From Bog-159 sp963738345 (GTDB lineage: Bacteria > Acidobacteriota > Terriglobia > Bryobacterales > Bryobacteraceae): 64,000 bases of DNA. Under the pieces are notes generated by a model, which worked only from the letters and a program-made list of their open reading frames with translations, had not been told where the DNA came from and searched no databases. The stretch lies in assembly GCA_963738345.1 (NCBI GenBank), contig CAVTWI010000002.1, positions 4,154,001-4,218,000 on the forward strand, read 5' to 3'. Position numbers and translations under genes: made by a program. Positions 46,731 through 55,807 of the stretch are shown piece by piece; within the stretch, counting starts at the first letter, position 1, and every line of letters starts with the position of its first letter.

Positions 46731-49164
46731 GAAGCGCGACCATCGGATCGATACGCGCCGCGCGCCGGGCGGGCAGGTAACTGGCGATCAGCGCCACGCC
46801 GCCAAGCAACGACGAGACGCTGGTCATCACCAGCGGGTCGAGCGGCTTAACATCGTAGAGCATACCGGAGAGCAGCCGCGTGAGGCCGGCGGAGCCTGCC
46901 GCGCCTACCACCAACCCGGCCAGCACCCAGGCCATATTGCCGCTGACCACCAAGCGCAGCACGTCCAGCGTTCCCGCGCCGAGCGCCATGCGTAGGCCGA
47001 TCTCATGGGTCCGCTGGGCAACCGAGTGCCCCACTACGCCGACGATGCCAACCGCAGCCAGCACCAGGGCCACTACCGAGAATACGCTCAGCAGCAGCAT
47101 GGGGAAGCGGCGCGATCCCGTGGAACCGTGGACCACTTCTTCCATGGTCTGAAAGCCCGACACCGGCCAGTCCGGCAAAACATCGGCAATGGCCTTCTTC
47201 ACCGCAGTGGCGAACGTGGCTGGGGAATGGGTGGTACGCACCACCACGGACATCACCGGCCAACCGGCTTGCATGTACGGCCGGAAGAACTGGCGACGAA
47301 CGGGTGCATCCAATCCCTGGTGGTGAACGTCGCCCGCCACCCCGACAATAGTGAGACGCGGCCCGTCGGCCCCCCCCAGGCGGATGGCGCGGCCTACGGG
47401 GTCCTGATTGGGCCAGAAATCGCGCGCCATGGTTTCGTTGATGACGATGGCGCCGGGAGCGCTCACCGTATCGCGAGCCGTGAATTCCCTGCCTTTGACG
47501 ATGGGAATGCCCATGGTCCGGAAATAGTTCGGACAGGCGACGCTATAGTTCGCGCCCGGCAATTGTCCAGGGGCGGCGGGTGGCTGGCCCTCGATTTGGA
47601 AACTACGTCCCGCATTACCTTGGAAGGGCAAGTGCCCGACGGCGCCGACCGATAGCACGCCGGGTATGGCGCCCACGTGCTCGTCAAGATCCTGGCAGAA
47701 GCGCGGCAAGCCGGGCGGGCCCACATAGATTTCTTCCTGGGGCACCGACATCCCCACGGTCAGCACGTTCTTGGGATTCAAGCCGGGGGCCACTCCCAGC
47801 AGGCGGGTCATGCTTTTGATCATCAGGCCCGCGCCGGAAAGCACGATCATGGCCAGCGCCACTTCGGAGGCCACCAAGACATGGCGCAGGCGGTTCCGTC
47901 CGCCGCTACTGGCGCCGCGCCCTCCCTCTTTCAGCGGTTCGTTCACGCCGGCGCGCAGGGCGCTCAAGGCCGGAGCGACGCCAAAGAGCACGCCCGTCAG
48001 GCAGGAGAGCAACAGCGCGAATAAGAAGATGCGGCCATCGAGCGCGATGGATTCCACGGGCCGCATGGGCATTTGGACGGCATCCAGTCCGAAGATGTAT
48101 GTGAGGGCGCGTATGGAGGCGATGGCTAGCGCCAGTCCTGCCACGCCGCCGGCCAGCGCCAATAGAACGCTCTCGGTCAACAACTGACGCGCGATGCGGA
48201 AGCCCGCAGCGCCCAGCGCACGGCGAATAGCGAATTCCTTCTGCCGTACCGCGCCACGCGCCAGCAATAGATTGGCCACGTTCACGCAGGCGATCAGCAG
48301 GACGAAGGCCACCGCCGCGAGCAGCGTCAGCATGGTGGCGCGCAGGCCCTGCATGTTGAAATCGCCCAGGGGCGAGACGGTGGCGCCCATATCGGCATCG
48401 TCCTTGGGATACTCTCGGGCGATATTGTGGCCGATGGCGGCCATTTCGGATTGGGCCTGCTCTATGCTCACACCGGGCTTCAGGCGGGCAATGGAGATGA
48501 AGCTATTGTCCTGGCGGCCGAAATCGGTCTTGGTGTATCCGACGGGCACCCAAAGCTGGCGCGGGCCGCTCCAAAATTGCCATGTGAAGTCGCGCGGCAT
48601 CACGCCGATCACGGTGAATTCTTCGCCATCCATGCGAATGCTGCGGCCCACGATCGAGGCGTCGCCACCATAGCGCCGTTTCCACAATCCATAGCTCAGC
48701 ACCACCTCGTGATCTTTACCCAGCGTCTCCTCTTCGGGAAGAAAGGTACGGCCGAATAAGGGTTTGGCGCCCAGCACGCCGAAGAAACCCGCCGAGACTC
48801 GCAGGCCGGAGACTTGCTCGGCCTCGCGCGCGGAGCGGGTTGGAGAGAGGTTGTAGCCGCGGCCGGCGGAATCGAAAATCGCCATATCTTCGAAGGAACG
48901 GCTTTGGCGGCGAAAATCCCAGAAGTTCGGCGCGGAGACGATGTTCCAGTTGTCGGGACCTTTGCCGAAGGTCTCCCATACCAGCACCAGGCGGTCCGCG
49001 TTGGCAAAGGGCAGCGGCTTCAACACAGTGTTGTCGATGACGCTGAAGATGGTGGTGTTAGCGCCGATGCCCAGGGCCAGGGTCAGCATGGCGACCAGCG
49101 CGAAGCCGGGATTTCGAATCAGATTTCGCAAACCATAGCGCACATCCTGCAGCAAAGTTTCCAT
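46720..49164 (-). CDS. ADOP-type ABC transporter permease
   Basis: This 814-aa protein starts METLLQDVRYGLRNLIRNPGFALVAMLTLALGIGANTTIFSVID, the standard ADOP/MacB start with the first membrane helix. It has two extracytoplasmic domains. The mid-protein hallmark is LLARGAVRQKEFAIRRALGAAGFRI, and the late one is VGHSVAQRTHEIGLRMALGAGT, ending IDPMVALRCE. The ATG at 49164 follows GAGGGG. A second ADOP gene lies 1 kb away facing the other direction with an ArsR pair between. No ATPase gene is near. Confidence 0.9.
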   Translation of the reverse strand: METLLQDVRYGLRNLIRNPGFALVAMLTLALGIGANTTIFSVIDNTVLKPLPFANADRLVLVWETFGKGPDNWNIVSAPNFWDFRRQSRSFEDMAIFDSAGRGYNLSPTRSAREAEQVSGLRVSAGFFGVLGAKPLFGRTFLPEEETLGKDHEVVLSYGLWKRRYGGDASIVGRSIRMDGEEFTVIGVMPRDFTWQFWSGPRQLWVPVGYTKTDFGRQDNSFISIARLKPGVSIEQAQSEMAAIGHNIAREYPKDDADMGATVSPLGDFNMQGLRATMLTLLAAVAFVLLIACVNVANLLLARGAVRQKEFAIRRALGAAGFRIARQLLTESVLLALAGGVAGLALAIASIRALTYIFGLDAVQMPMRPVESIALDGRIFLFALLLSCLTGVLFGVAPALSALRAGVNEPLKEGGRGASSGGRNRLRHVLVASEVALAMIVLSGAGLMIKSMTRLLGVAPGLNPKNVLTVGMSVPQEEIYVGPPGLPRFCQDLDEHVGAIPGVLSVGAVGHLPFQGNAGRSFQIEGQPPAAPGQLPGANYSVACPNYFRTMGIPIVKGREFTARDTVSAPGAIVINETMARDFWPNQDPVGRAIRLGGADGPRLTIVGVAGDVHHQGLDAPVRRQFFRPYMQAGWPVMSVVVRTTHSPATFATAVKKAIADVLPDWPVSGFQTMEEVVHGSTGSRRFPMLLLSVFSVVALVLAAVGIVGVVGHSVAQRTHEIGLRMALGAGTLDVLRLVVSGNMAWVLAGLVVGAAGSAGLTRLLSGMLYDVKPLDPLVMTSVSSLLGGVALIASYLPARRAARIDPMVALRCE

Positions 49165-49222
49165 CGGCAATAGCCCCTCAGATTTAATACTGCCGGGAGC
49201 CGGAAAGGTTACGCGAATAATG

Positions 49223-49269
49223 CTTAAGTTTTCGCTTGACAATTAGCGGCGGGCCGTTGATACTTAAGT
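49223..49269 (+). promoter_or_regulatory. Promoter with paired CTTAAGT sites before the SRPBCC-ArsR genes
   Basis: TTGACA (49236-49241), 17 bp, then GATACT (49259-49264) form a good promoter for the gene starting at 49285. Identical 7-bp CTTAAGT boxes at 49223-49229 and 49263-49269, exactly 40 bp apart and flanking the promoter, are plausible sites for the ArsR protein encoded downstream. Confidence 0.5.
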
Positions 49270-49284
49270 GGAGGCTTTACCAAC

Positions 49285-49776
49285 ATGACGGAAACGATCA
49301 CCACACCCCAAACATCGGTTACGCATAGCCGCTTCGTCATCGAACGGCATTATCCAACCACGCCCGAACGGGTCTTCGCAGCCTTTGCCGATCCAGCCAA
49401 GAAGCGCCGCTGGTACGCCGAAAGCGACGGCCGTAACGTACAGCAATTCGAAATGGATTTCCGCGTGGGCGGTCAGGATCACGCTAGCTTTGTGATGGGA
49501 CCGGCGACGCCGTTCCCTGGCGCGATCATCAACAATAGAACCGTCTATCTGGACATCGTCGTGAACCGCCGCATCGTGACGGCTTACAGCATGGCTTTTG
49601 GCGATAAGCCTTTCTCGGCATCCCTGGCCACGTTCGAGTTACAGCCGGACGAAAAAGGGACTACCCTGGTCTTCACCGAACAGGGGGCATTCTTCGAAAA
49701 CTCCGACGGCGTGGAGCGGCGCGAAGGCGGCTGGCGCAAATTATTGGAACAACTGGCCCGCGAGTTGGCCGCTTAA
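49285..49776 (+). CDS. SRPBCC / AHSA1-domain protein
   Basis: The 163-aa START-fold protein has SRFVIERHYPTTPERVFAAFADPAKKRRWYA near the start, FEMDFRVGGQDHASF in the middle and a C-terminal helix (GGWRKLLEQLARELAA). The protein is cytoplasmic with an unknown hydrophobic ligand. GGAGG lies about 10 bp upstream. It is followed 12 bp after its stop by the ArsR start, the reverse of the ArsR-first order at 14208-15060. Confidence 0.86.
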   Translation: MTETITTPQTSVTHSRFVIERHYPTTPERVFAAFADPAKKRRWYAESDGRNVQQFEMDFRVGGQDHASFVMGPATPFPGAIINNRTVYLDIVVNRRIVTAYSMAFGDKPFSASLATFELQPDEKGTTLVFTEQGAFFENSDGVERREGGWRKLLEQLARELAA

Positions 49777-49788
49777 TTGGCCCGCGCC

Positions 49789-50121
49789 ATGCCGAACACA
49801 CACAAGAACGTCGATCGCGTGTTTCATGCTCTCGGCGATCCCACACGCCGCGCAATTGTGGAGAGGCTCAGCCACGGGCCGATCTCAGTTTCGCGGCTGG
49901 CCAAACCACTTGCCATCACCTTGGCGGCAGTGGTGCAGCACTTGCAGATTTTGGAGGAAAGCGGCCTGGTCCACACAGAGAAGGTGGGCCGGGTGCGCAC
50001 CTGCGGCATTCAGCCTTCGGGGCTTTCGGTAGCGGAACAATGGATCGCCGACCGCCGTACAATATGGGAACGGCGTTTCGATCGTTTGGCCGATTTGCTG
50101 GCCGAGCCCGATGCAGAATAA
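49789..50121 (+). CDS. ArsR-family transcriptional regulator
   Basis: The 110-aa regulator has HKNVDRVFHALGDPTRRAIVERLSHGPISVSRLAKPLAITLAAVVQHLQILEESGLV, the ArsR winged helix. It lacks metal-binding cysteine clusters. ATG 49789 is preferred, although TTG 49777 directly after the upstream stop is possible. It probably represses the SRPBCC promoter and perhaps the flanking ADOP permeases. Confidence 0.86.
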   Translation: MPNTHKNVDRVFHALGDPTRRAIVERLSHGPISVSRLAKPLAITLAAVVQHLQILEESGLVHTEKVGRVRTCGIQPSGLSVAEQWIADRRTIWERRFDRLADLLAEPDAE

Positions 50122-50193
50122 GCGACAAAAACTTGAGCCGTTGTCGATTTCGCGGCGGCTCGTTCGACTTAATGTTTTGAGAGGGGAAAAGAG

Positions 50194-52656
50194 ATGCACG
50201 AGACCTTCACGACATTCCTGCGCGATCTGAAATTCGCGGTGCGTTCCCTGGGGCGCACCAAAGGGCTTACCATCACCGTAGTTCTGACACTGGCGCTGGG
50301 CATCGGCGCCAACGCCGCCATCTTTAGCCTGGTGCGCGGCGTACTGCTGCGGCCACTGGTGAACCGCGACGAAAACCGGCTGATCTATATCCGACAGACC
50401 GCTCCCGGTATCGAGGACGCCGCGTTTTCCGTTCCCGAGATTCAGGATCTGAAAACGAGCATGAAAACGCTCACCGAATTCGGCGATTTCTCCACCATCG
50501 GCTTCACCCTGGTCGGACTGGGCGAACCGCGCGAGGTGCGCTCGGGTGTGGTCGGCGGATCGTATTTCGAAGTCATGGGCCTGCGCCCGGTGCTGGGCCG
50601 CCTGCTAGGCCCGCAGGACGACGGTCCGAAAGCCGCGGGTGCGGTGGTGCTCACTTACCGTTTCTGGACCACGGCACTGAAGAGCGATCCGTCGGTGTTG
50701 GGTAAAGTGGTCCGGCTGGGCGACCGGTCGGCCACCATCGTCGGCGTGCTGGAGCCGTCGGTGCCTTATCCGGCCGAGACGGAGATCATCGCCAACGTGG
50801 TCACTAGCCCGCACCATCTCTCGGCGACTATGGTCACGGGGCGCATCCACCGGATGACGGAGGTGTTCGCGCGCCTGGCGCCGGGTGCAACGCTCGATTC
50901 GGCGCGCGCCGAGTTGAAGGCGGTTTACGCCAACATGGTGAAAGACCATCCCGAAGCGTATGCGAAGAGCGGCCAGTCGCATATTACTGCCATGCTGCTG
51001 CGCGACCAGATCACGTCGCGGGCGCGCACTGTTTTGCTGGTGCTGATGGCGGCCTCGGTGTTGGTCTTCGTCATCGCCTGCTCGAATGTTGCCAATCTGA
51101 TTCTGGCGCGCACGGTGCGCCGCGAAAGTGAACTGGCCATCCGGGCGGCGTTGGGCGCGGGTACCGGAGCGCTGCGCCGCACCCTGCTGGCGGAAAGTCT
51201 GTTGCTCTGCGGCGCGGGAGCCCTGATTGGCGTATTGGCGGCACGGCCGATGGTAGCGGTACTGGCGCGATACGCTTCGCGCTTCTCGGTGCGCGCGCTC
51301 GACCTGACCGTCGATTCCAGCATGCTCTGGGTGGGCGCGGGGTTAGCCATTGCCGCAGCCGTCCTGCTGGCTTTTGTTCCGCGCCTGCCCGCTGCCGACG
51401 CGGCGCATGGGTCGGGCCTCCCGGCCAGCAGCGTACGTATCACCGGCGGCACCAAGCGCCGTCTGCGGGTCTTCGCCGTCACCCAGATTGCCGCGTGCTT
51501 CATGCTGCTGGCCGGCGCCAGCATGCTGATCAAAACGCTGGTTGCCCTGCAGGGCGTTCAGACTGGATTCGATATGCGCCACGTGCTGGCCATGAATGTT
51601 CCGGCCATGTCTTACGGACGCACGCCGGACCAGGTAACCGATTTCTATCGGGATGCCATGCGGCGCATCAAGGAACTGCCCGGCGTGCAGACCGTGGCTC
51701 TGGGCACCAACGTTCCCTGGCGGGATGCCGGGAACTTTGGACCGGGCTTCGAGTTCTCGGCGGACGGGCATGTCCGCCAACCGGGCGAGGAAGATCCGCG
51801 CGCGCAGATGCGCACCATTTCATCCGGCTTCTTCGCCTCGCTGGGCGTTCCGATGGTGGCTGGCCGCGATTTCAATGATGGCGATCGCCGCGAGAGCGAA
51901 TCTGTAGTGATCGTGAGCCAGACGCTGGCGCGCCGCATGTTTCCACATCAGGACGCCGTGAACCGGCACATCATGTGGACCGATCCGATCATGAAATTCA
52001 TCGGCATCGCACCTTCGCCCCGGCGCATCGTCGGTGTGGCTGCAGATGTGGACGACGAACATCTGGTGCCCGGTCCGATCCTGACGGTCTACCATCCGCT
52101 GGGACAGCAGGAATTGTGGGGCGGCCGGCTGTTCATACACGCCACCGGCAATCCGTATGTGCTGGTTTCGCCGATCACCCGCGTGATCCGCAATATGTCG
52201 GTCGATCAACCGGTGGAGCGTGCGGCCACGCTCGAAGATGTGCGCGCCGAAGTGTTGACGCCGGATCGGCTGAACGCGGTGGTATTCGGCGGATTCGCCG
52301 GGGTGGCGCTGCTAATCGCGATCGTGGGCGTGGGCGGCGTGCTGGCTTTCAATGTTAGCGGCCGAACGCGGGAATTCGGTATTCGGCTGGCGATCGGCGC
52401 ACAGCCACGGCACCTGCTGACGGACGTGATATCCGATGGAGCGGTCATGGCGGGTATCGGCGTGGCCATCGGTGCGGCCGGTGGCTACGGATTGGCGCAG
52501 CTAGCGGGCGCCTATTTTCTAGAAATGAAAATGCCTGGCGTCGTTCCGGTAGTCGGGTCGGCCATTGTGTTGTTGGGAGCGGCTGTGGTGGCATCCGTGT
52601 TACCCGCAGCCAAGGCCGCACGAGTGGACGTGATGCAGGCCCTGCACTCTGATTAA
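50194..52656 (+). CDS. ADOP-type ABC transporter permease
   Basis: The 820-aa permease starts HETFTTFLRDLKFAVRSLGRTKGLTITVVLTLALGIGANAAIFSLV and has the duplicated FtsX architecture. The mid-protein marker is LARTVRRESELAIRAALGAGTGALRRTLLAESLLL and the late marker FNVSGRTREFGIRLAIGAQP, ending VDVMQALHSD. A strong GAGAGGGGAAAAGAG leader precedes the ATG at 50194. It lies 72 bp after the ArsR gene, so both may be in one transcript. Confidence 0.9.
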   Translation: MHETFTTFLRDLKFAVRSLGRTKGLTITVVLTLALGIGANAAIFSLVRGVLLRPLVNRDENRLIYIRQTAPGIEDAAFSVPEIQDLKTSMKTLTEFGDFSTIGFTLVGLGEPREVRSGVVGGSYFEVMGLRPVLGRLLGPQDDGPKAAGAVVLTYRFWTTALKSDPSVLGKVVRLGDRSATIVGVLEPSVPYPAETEIIANVVTSPHHLSATMVTGRIHRMTEVFARLAPGATLDSARAELKAVYANMVKDHPEAYAKSGQSHITAMLLRDQITSRARTVLLVLMAASVLVFVIACSNVANLILARTVRRESELAIRAALGAGTGALRRTLLAESLLLCGAGALIGVLAARPMVAVLARYASRFSVRALDLTVDSSMLWVGAGLAIAAAVLLAFVPRLPAADAAHGSGLPASSVRITGGTKRRLRVFAVTQIAACFMLLAGASMLIKTLVALQGVQTGFDMRHVLAMNVPAMSYGRTPDQVTDFYRDAMRRIKELPGVQTVALGTNVPWRDAGNFGPGFEFSADGHVRQPGEEDPRAQMRTISSGFFASLGVPMVAGRDFNDGDRRESESVVIVSQTLARRMFPHQDAVNRHIMWTDPIMKFIGIAPSPRRIVGVAADVDDEHLVPGPILTVYHPLGQQELWGGRLFIHATGNPYVLVSPITRVIRNMSVDQPVERAATLEDVRAEVLTPDRLNAVVFGGFAGVALLIAIVGVGGVLAFNVSGRTREFGIRLAIGAQPRHLLTDVISDGAVMAGIGVAIGAAGGYGLAQLAGAYFLEMKMPGVVPVVGSAIVLLGAAVVASVLPAAKAARVDVMQALHSD

Positions 52657-52681
52657 GAGCGCAGCGGATCCAGGAGCGGCG

Positions 52682-54959
52682 CTACTCCCGTTCCTGGATT
52701 TCTTCTTCCTGTTCCTTGGGCTCGGGCATGGGCTTTTTGGAGCCGTTCGCAATTTCGTGCATGAGATCGGCAACTACCTCATCGCACTTTCCGCACTTCA
52801 CGGATTCCTGCAAGCGGCGTAGGGCGACGCCCACCACATCCCGATGGTGGAGTTTCGATCCGGGCTCGCGGGCGGAAAGCTCCAGCCAGAGCTGATGGAG
52901 CAGTTCGAGATCTTCCGGCCATAGGCGGGGTGGATGCGGACCCAGATTGTAGAAGATGGGGTCTTCGCCGGGCGTCACAATTTCCATAGATAGAGACGGG
53001 CGCGGCTCCGGCAGATTTTCCCATTCGCGGCCCACTGCCGCGCCCTGCTCGGCCGGGCTCAGTTTCGGTGAAAGCCCCATCACGATGCGCGACGATTGCA
53101 GGCGGTCCGCCGTCGCTACGATCGCAGCGTATGGGTTGCTGCCCGGCACCACCATCAACTCTACGTGCTTGCCGGCCTTTTCCGCCAGAGTCACCACTTT
53201 GGTGAAGACTTCGGTTTCGTCCACCGAGAAAATCTGGCTGACATCCAGGGGATGCTCGCCGGAACCGGCTTGCGTGACCTGGCGAACCGACAGCACCACG
53301 ATGTCGATACGGCGGGTATCGGTCTTCTCCAGAATGCGCTGCAGGTGGTCCAGGTGATTGGGGTTGCGCACCGCCACCAGCACGTTGCCGGGCCGCACAT
53401 GCGCGGAATTCGCGGACACCTCTTCACTGGTATTGAGGTTGAACTTCTCCAGTTCGTTGCGAGTGAGCCGCGGTGTGCAGCTTATTGTATTTCTCCGAAA
53501 CCTCAAAAATGATGAAGAAGGCAATCGTGAAGGTGACGCCCGAAATGGTGGCGACTTCCTTGGTGACTACGTTGATCAGCGCCAAGCGCAAATAGCGTGA
53601 TCGTAATCAGGATCAGCCCCACCGGAATCTCCGTACCGGCCGATATGGAAATTGAGCGGCACCTTCCATCCGCGCCCGCCCGGCTGTTTGTAGCGCAGCA
53701 CCAGCACCGAGAGCGCCTTCATCGCGAAGCTCCAGACCACACCAAAAGCGTAGGCTTCACCCAGCATGTATACGTCGCCGCGGCTGATGACGATGGTGAT
53801 CAGCTGCAGGATCACGATCAGGTTGATGAGCCGCGAACTGGTGCCGAACTTGTGATGCGGATGGCGAAACCAATCGGGCAGCACGCCATCTTCGGCGACC
53901 CGGTTCAGCACGCCGTTGGATCCGATAATGGCGGTATTCACGGCGCCCGACAGGATCAGCGTGCCCACCAGCACCACGAAGCCATGGAACAGCAAGCCGC
54001 AGCGACATGGGCCCGACCAGGAACATGGAGAGTCCGCCGATCAGGTTATCCAGGAACTGCTGCCGCGCTGCGTCGGGAATGATCATCACCGCGAAGAAGG
54101 AAACCAGCGAGGTGAACAGCATGCTGTAGATGAAGATCACGAAGCCGGCGCGCTCCAGGTTCTTCAGCTTGGGGTGCGCGATTTCGCGATTCACCTGCGC
54201 CAGGCTTTCCTCGCCGCTCATGGCCAGCAGCGAGTGGCCCAGGCCGACCAGGATCGCAATGATGGTGATGGATGGCGCCGCCGTTCCGCTGCAGCCAGCC
54301 CAAGCGCTTCTTTGCTGAAATGCAGGTTGCCCAAGCGTCGGCAGCGGCACGGGCTGATAGCCATTCTTGAAGATGGTGACCAGGCACCAGACGATCAGCA
54401 TCACCACCATGACGGTGGTGATCTGCATGATCCGCAGAGCCTTCTCGCTCGATTCGTGCAGGCCGATAATGTTCTTGCGCCAGAAATAAATGGTGACCAC
54501 CGCGGCGAATACGGCTGCGAAATAAGGCGGATAAACGTGCAGACTGGGAATTTTCAGGTACTCGCCGGTTTCGTTGATCAGCCCGCCCAGATACAAGCCC
54601 GCGCTGACGCCGCTGATGGGGCCGGTGAGAACGTAATCGAACATCAGCGCCGAAACCGAGAACTTGGCCAGCGTACCGCCCATGGCCTCGTGCACGACCT
54701 TGTACACGCCGCCGCGCACGAACATACTGCAGCTTTCGATGTAGATGGCGCGTACCGAATAGGAGAACAGCATGATCGCCAGAATGAACCATGGCGCAGC
54801 TTTGCCAATGGCCTGTTCGGCGATGCCGCCTACGTAGTACGCCGAGGAAGCCAGATCGCTCAGCACGATCGCTGCCGCCCTCCAGAAGGAGATGAACGAC
54901 AGCATTACGGTGGTGGCGACTACGACATTAACGGCGCGGGGCCGTTGTGGTTGGGTCAT
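52682..54959 (-). CDS. APC-superfamily amino-acid permease with C-terminal universal-stress-like domain (frameshifted)
   Basis: Four frame pieces make one protein of about 750 aa. The first 480 residues contain about 12 membrane segments of the amino-acid/polyamine/organocation superfamily, with SAYYVGGIAEQAIG, YIESCSMFVRGGVYKVVHEAMG and SGEESLAQVNREIAHPKLKN. The last 260 residues look like a cytoplasmic universal-stress or CBS-free regulatory domain (PGNVLVAVRNPNHLDHLQRIL...RRIDIVVLSVR). Seven single extra bases are needed to restore the frame: three near 54300-54350 (giving PTLGNLHFSKEALGWLSGTAAP), then near 54005, 53638, 53590 and 53480. The ATG is at 54959. Confidence 0.82.
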
Positions 54960-55044
54960 GCAAGAGTGCTCAGACTATCCGTGTTAGCAATCACATCTTA
55001 ACATGCTGGTGGGATGAACCCCCGGGTACGGCTGCCCTTTGGCG

Positions 55045-55066
55045 GTATGATCATACTAGGAGTATG
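55045..55066 (+). promoter_or_regulatory. Putative toxin-antitoxin operator
   Basis: A perfect palindrome GTATGATCATAC (55045-55056) overlaps the inverted repeat CATAC-TAGGA-GTATG (55052-55066), and the ribosome binding site AGGAG is in the loop. The antitoxin start follows 3 bp later. This arrangement fits repression by the ribbon-helix-helix antitoxin. Confidence 0.55.
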
Positions 55067-55068
55067 AA

Positions 55069-55377
55069 ATGGACGGCGTGGGTCGCGTTACAATCACCCT
55101 ACCCAGCAACCTGGTGACGGAAATCGACCGCCGGGAGAAAAACCGTAGCAAGTTCATCGCCCAGGCCGTCCGCAATGAACTGGACCGCCGCCGCCGCGAG
55201 GACCTGCGCCGCTCTCTCGACAATCCCCATTCTGAAACCGCGCAACTCGCCGAACAGGGACTTGCGGACTGGGTGCGAGGCTTACCTCAGGAAGATGCCG
55301 GGGCGCTCGTCGACAGCAAAGCTGGCACGCCGATTAAATGGATCTCAGGCAAAGGGTGGGTGGCTGGACGCAAGTGA
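55069..55377 (+). CDS. Ribbon-helix-helix antitoxin (MazE/CopG-like)
   Basis: The 102-aa protein begins VGRVTITLPSNLVTEIDRREKNRSKFIAQAVRNEL, the ribbon-helix-helix fold used by CopG/MazE6-type antitoxins to bind operator DNA. The tail is probably disordered and toxin-binding. The gene overlaps the toxin gene by 4 bp (GTGA). It should neutralise the toxin and repress its own promoter through the palindromes just upstream. Confidence 0.85.
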   Translation: MDGVGRVTITLPSNLVTEIDRREKNRSKFIAQAVRNELDRRRREDLRRSLDNPHSETAQLAEQGLADWVRGLPQEDAGALVDSKAGTPIKWISGKGWVAGRK

Positions 55378-55754
55378 AACTCGGCCGCGGCACGATTGTT
55401 GTTGTCGATCTTGACCCCACCACCGGCCACGAACAGCACGGTGTCCGACCCTGCATCATCGTGAGCGATCCCGACGTCATTGGCGACCAGCGCTTTCCAT
55501 TGCTTTGCGTGGTGCCTGTTACCGGCACTCGGGGCGAAGGCCTTCTATATCCGCCATTGAAGCCGGGAAGGAGCGGCTTAGCGAAGGCGTCCTTCGCACT
55601 GATCGACCATCTGCGCTCCGTTGATAAACGGCGAGTCAGGAGCGTGTTCGGTGAGCTTGCGCATGAAGAAATCGCCGCCGTTGACGAGGGGTTAGCCGTC
55701 TTCCTCGGGCTTGCCGGGCGGCTCAATAACTCGGGACCGCCGCCGGTTCAGTAA
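55374..55754 (+). CDS. MazF/PemK-family endoribonuclease toxin
   Basis: The 126-aa protein starts VKLGRGTIVVVDLDPTTGHEQHGVRPCIIVSD, the MazF fold with the active-site Arg in GVRPC. It continues PLLCVVPVTG and LIDHLRSVDKRRV. Such toxins cleave mRNA at short motifs to stop growth. GTG 55374 overlaps the antitoxin stop; ATG 55338 and GTG 55356 are other possible starts. It lies between the APC transporter gene and the CCA-adding enzyme gene. Confidence 0.87.
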   Translation: MKLGRGTIVVVDLDPTTGHEQHGVRPCIIVSDPDVIGDQRFPLLCVVPVTGTRGEGLLYPPLKPGRSGLAKASFALIDHLRSVDKRRVRSVFGELAHEEIAAVDEGLAVFLGLAGRLNNSGPPPVQ

Positions 55755-55807
55755 CGGGTTTTGCTTCGGCTGGGCCCAGCCCGCGGCGTCGCGCCTCCGC
55801 TTATAGT

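Noticed and set aside
53916..55001. Plus-strand open frame of 361 codons opposite the APC gene
   Set aside because: It is His/Gln/Asp-rich with no motif, antisense to a clear transporter.
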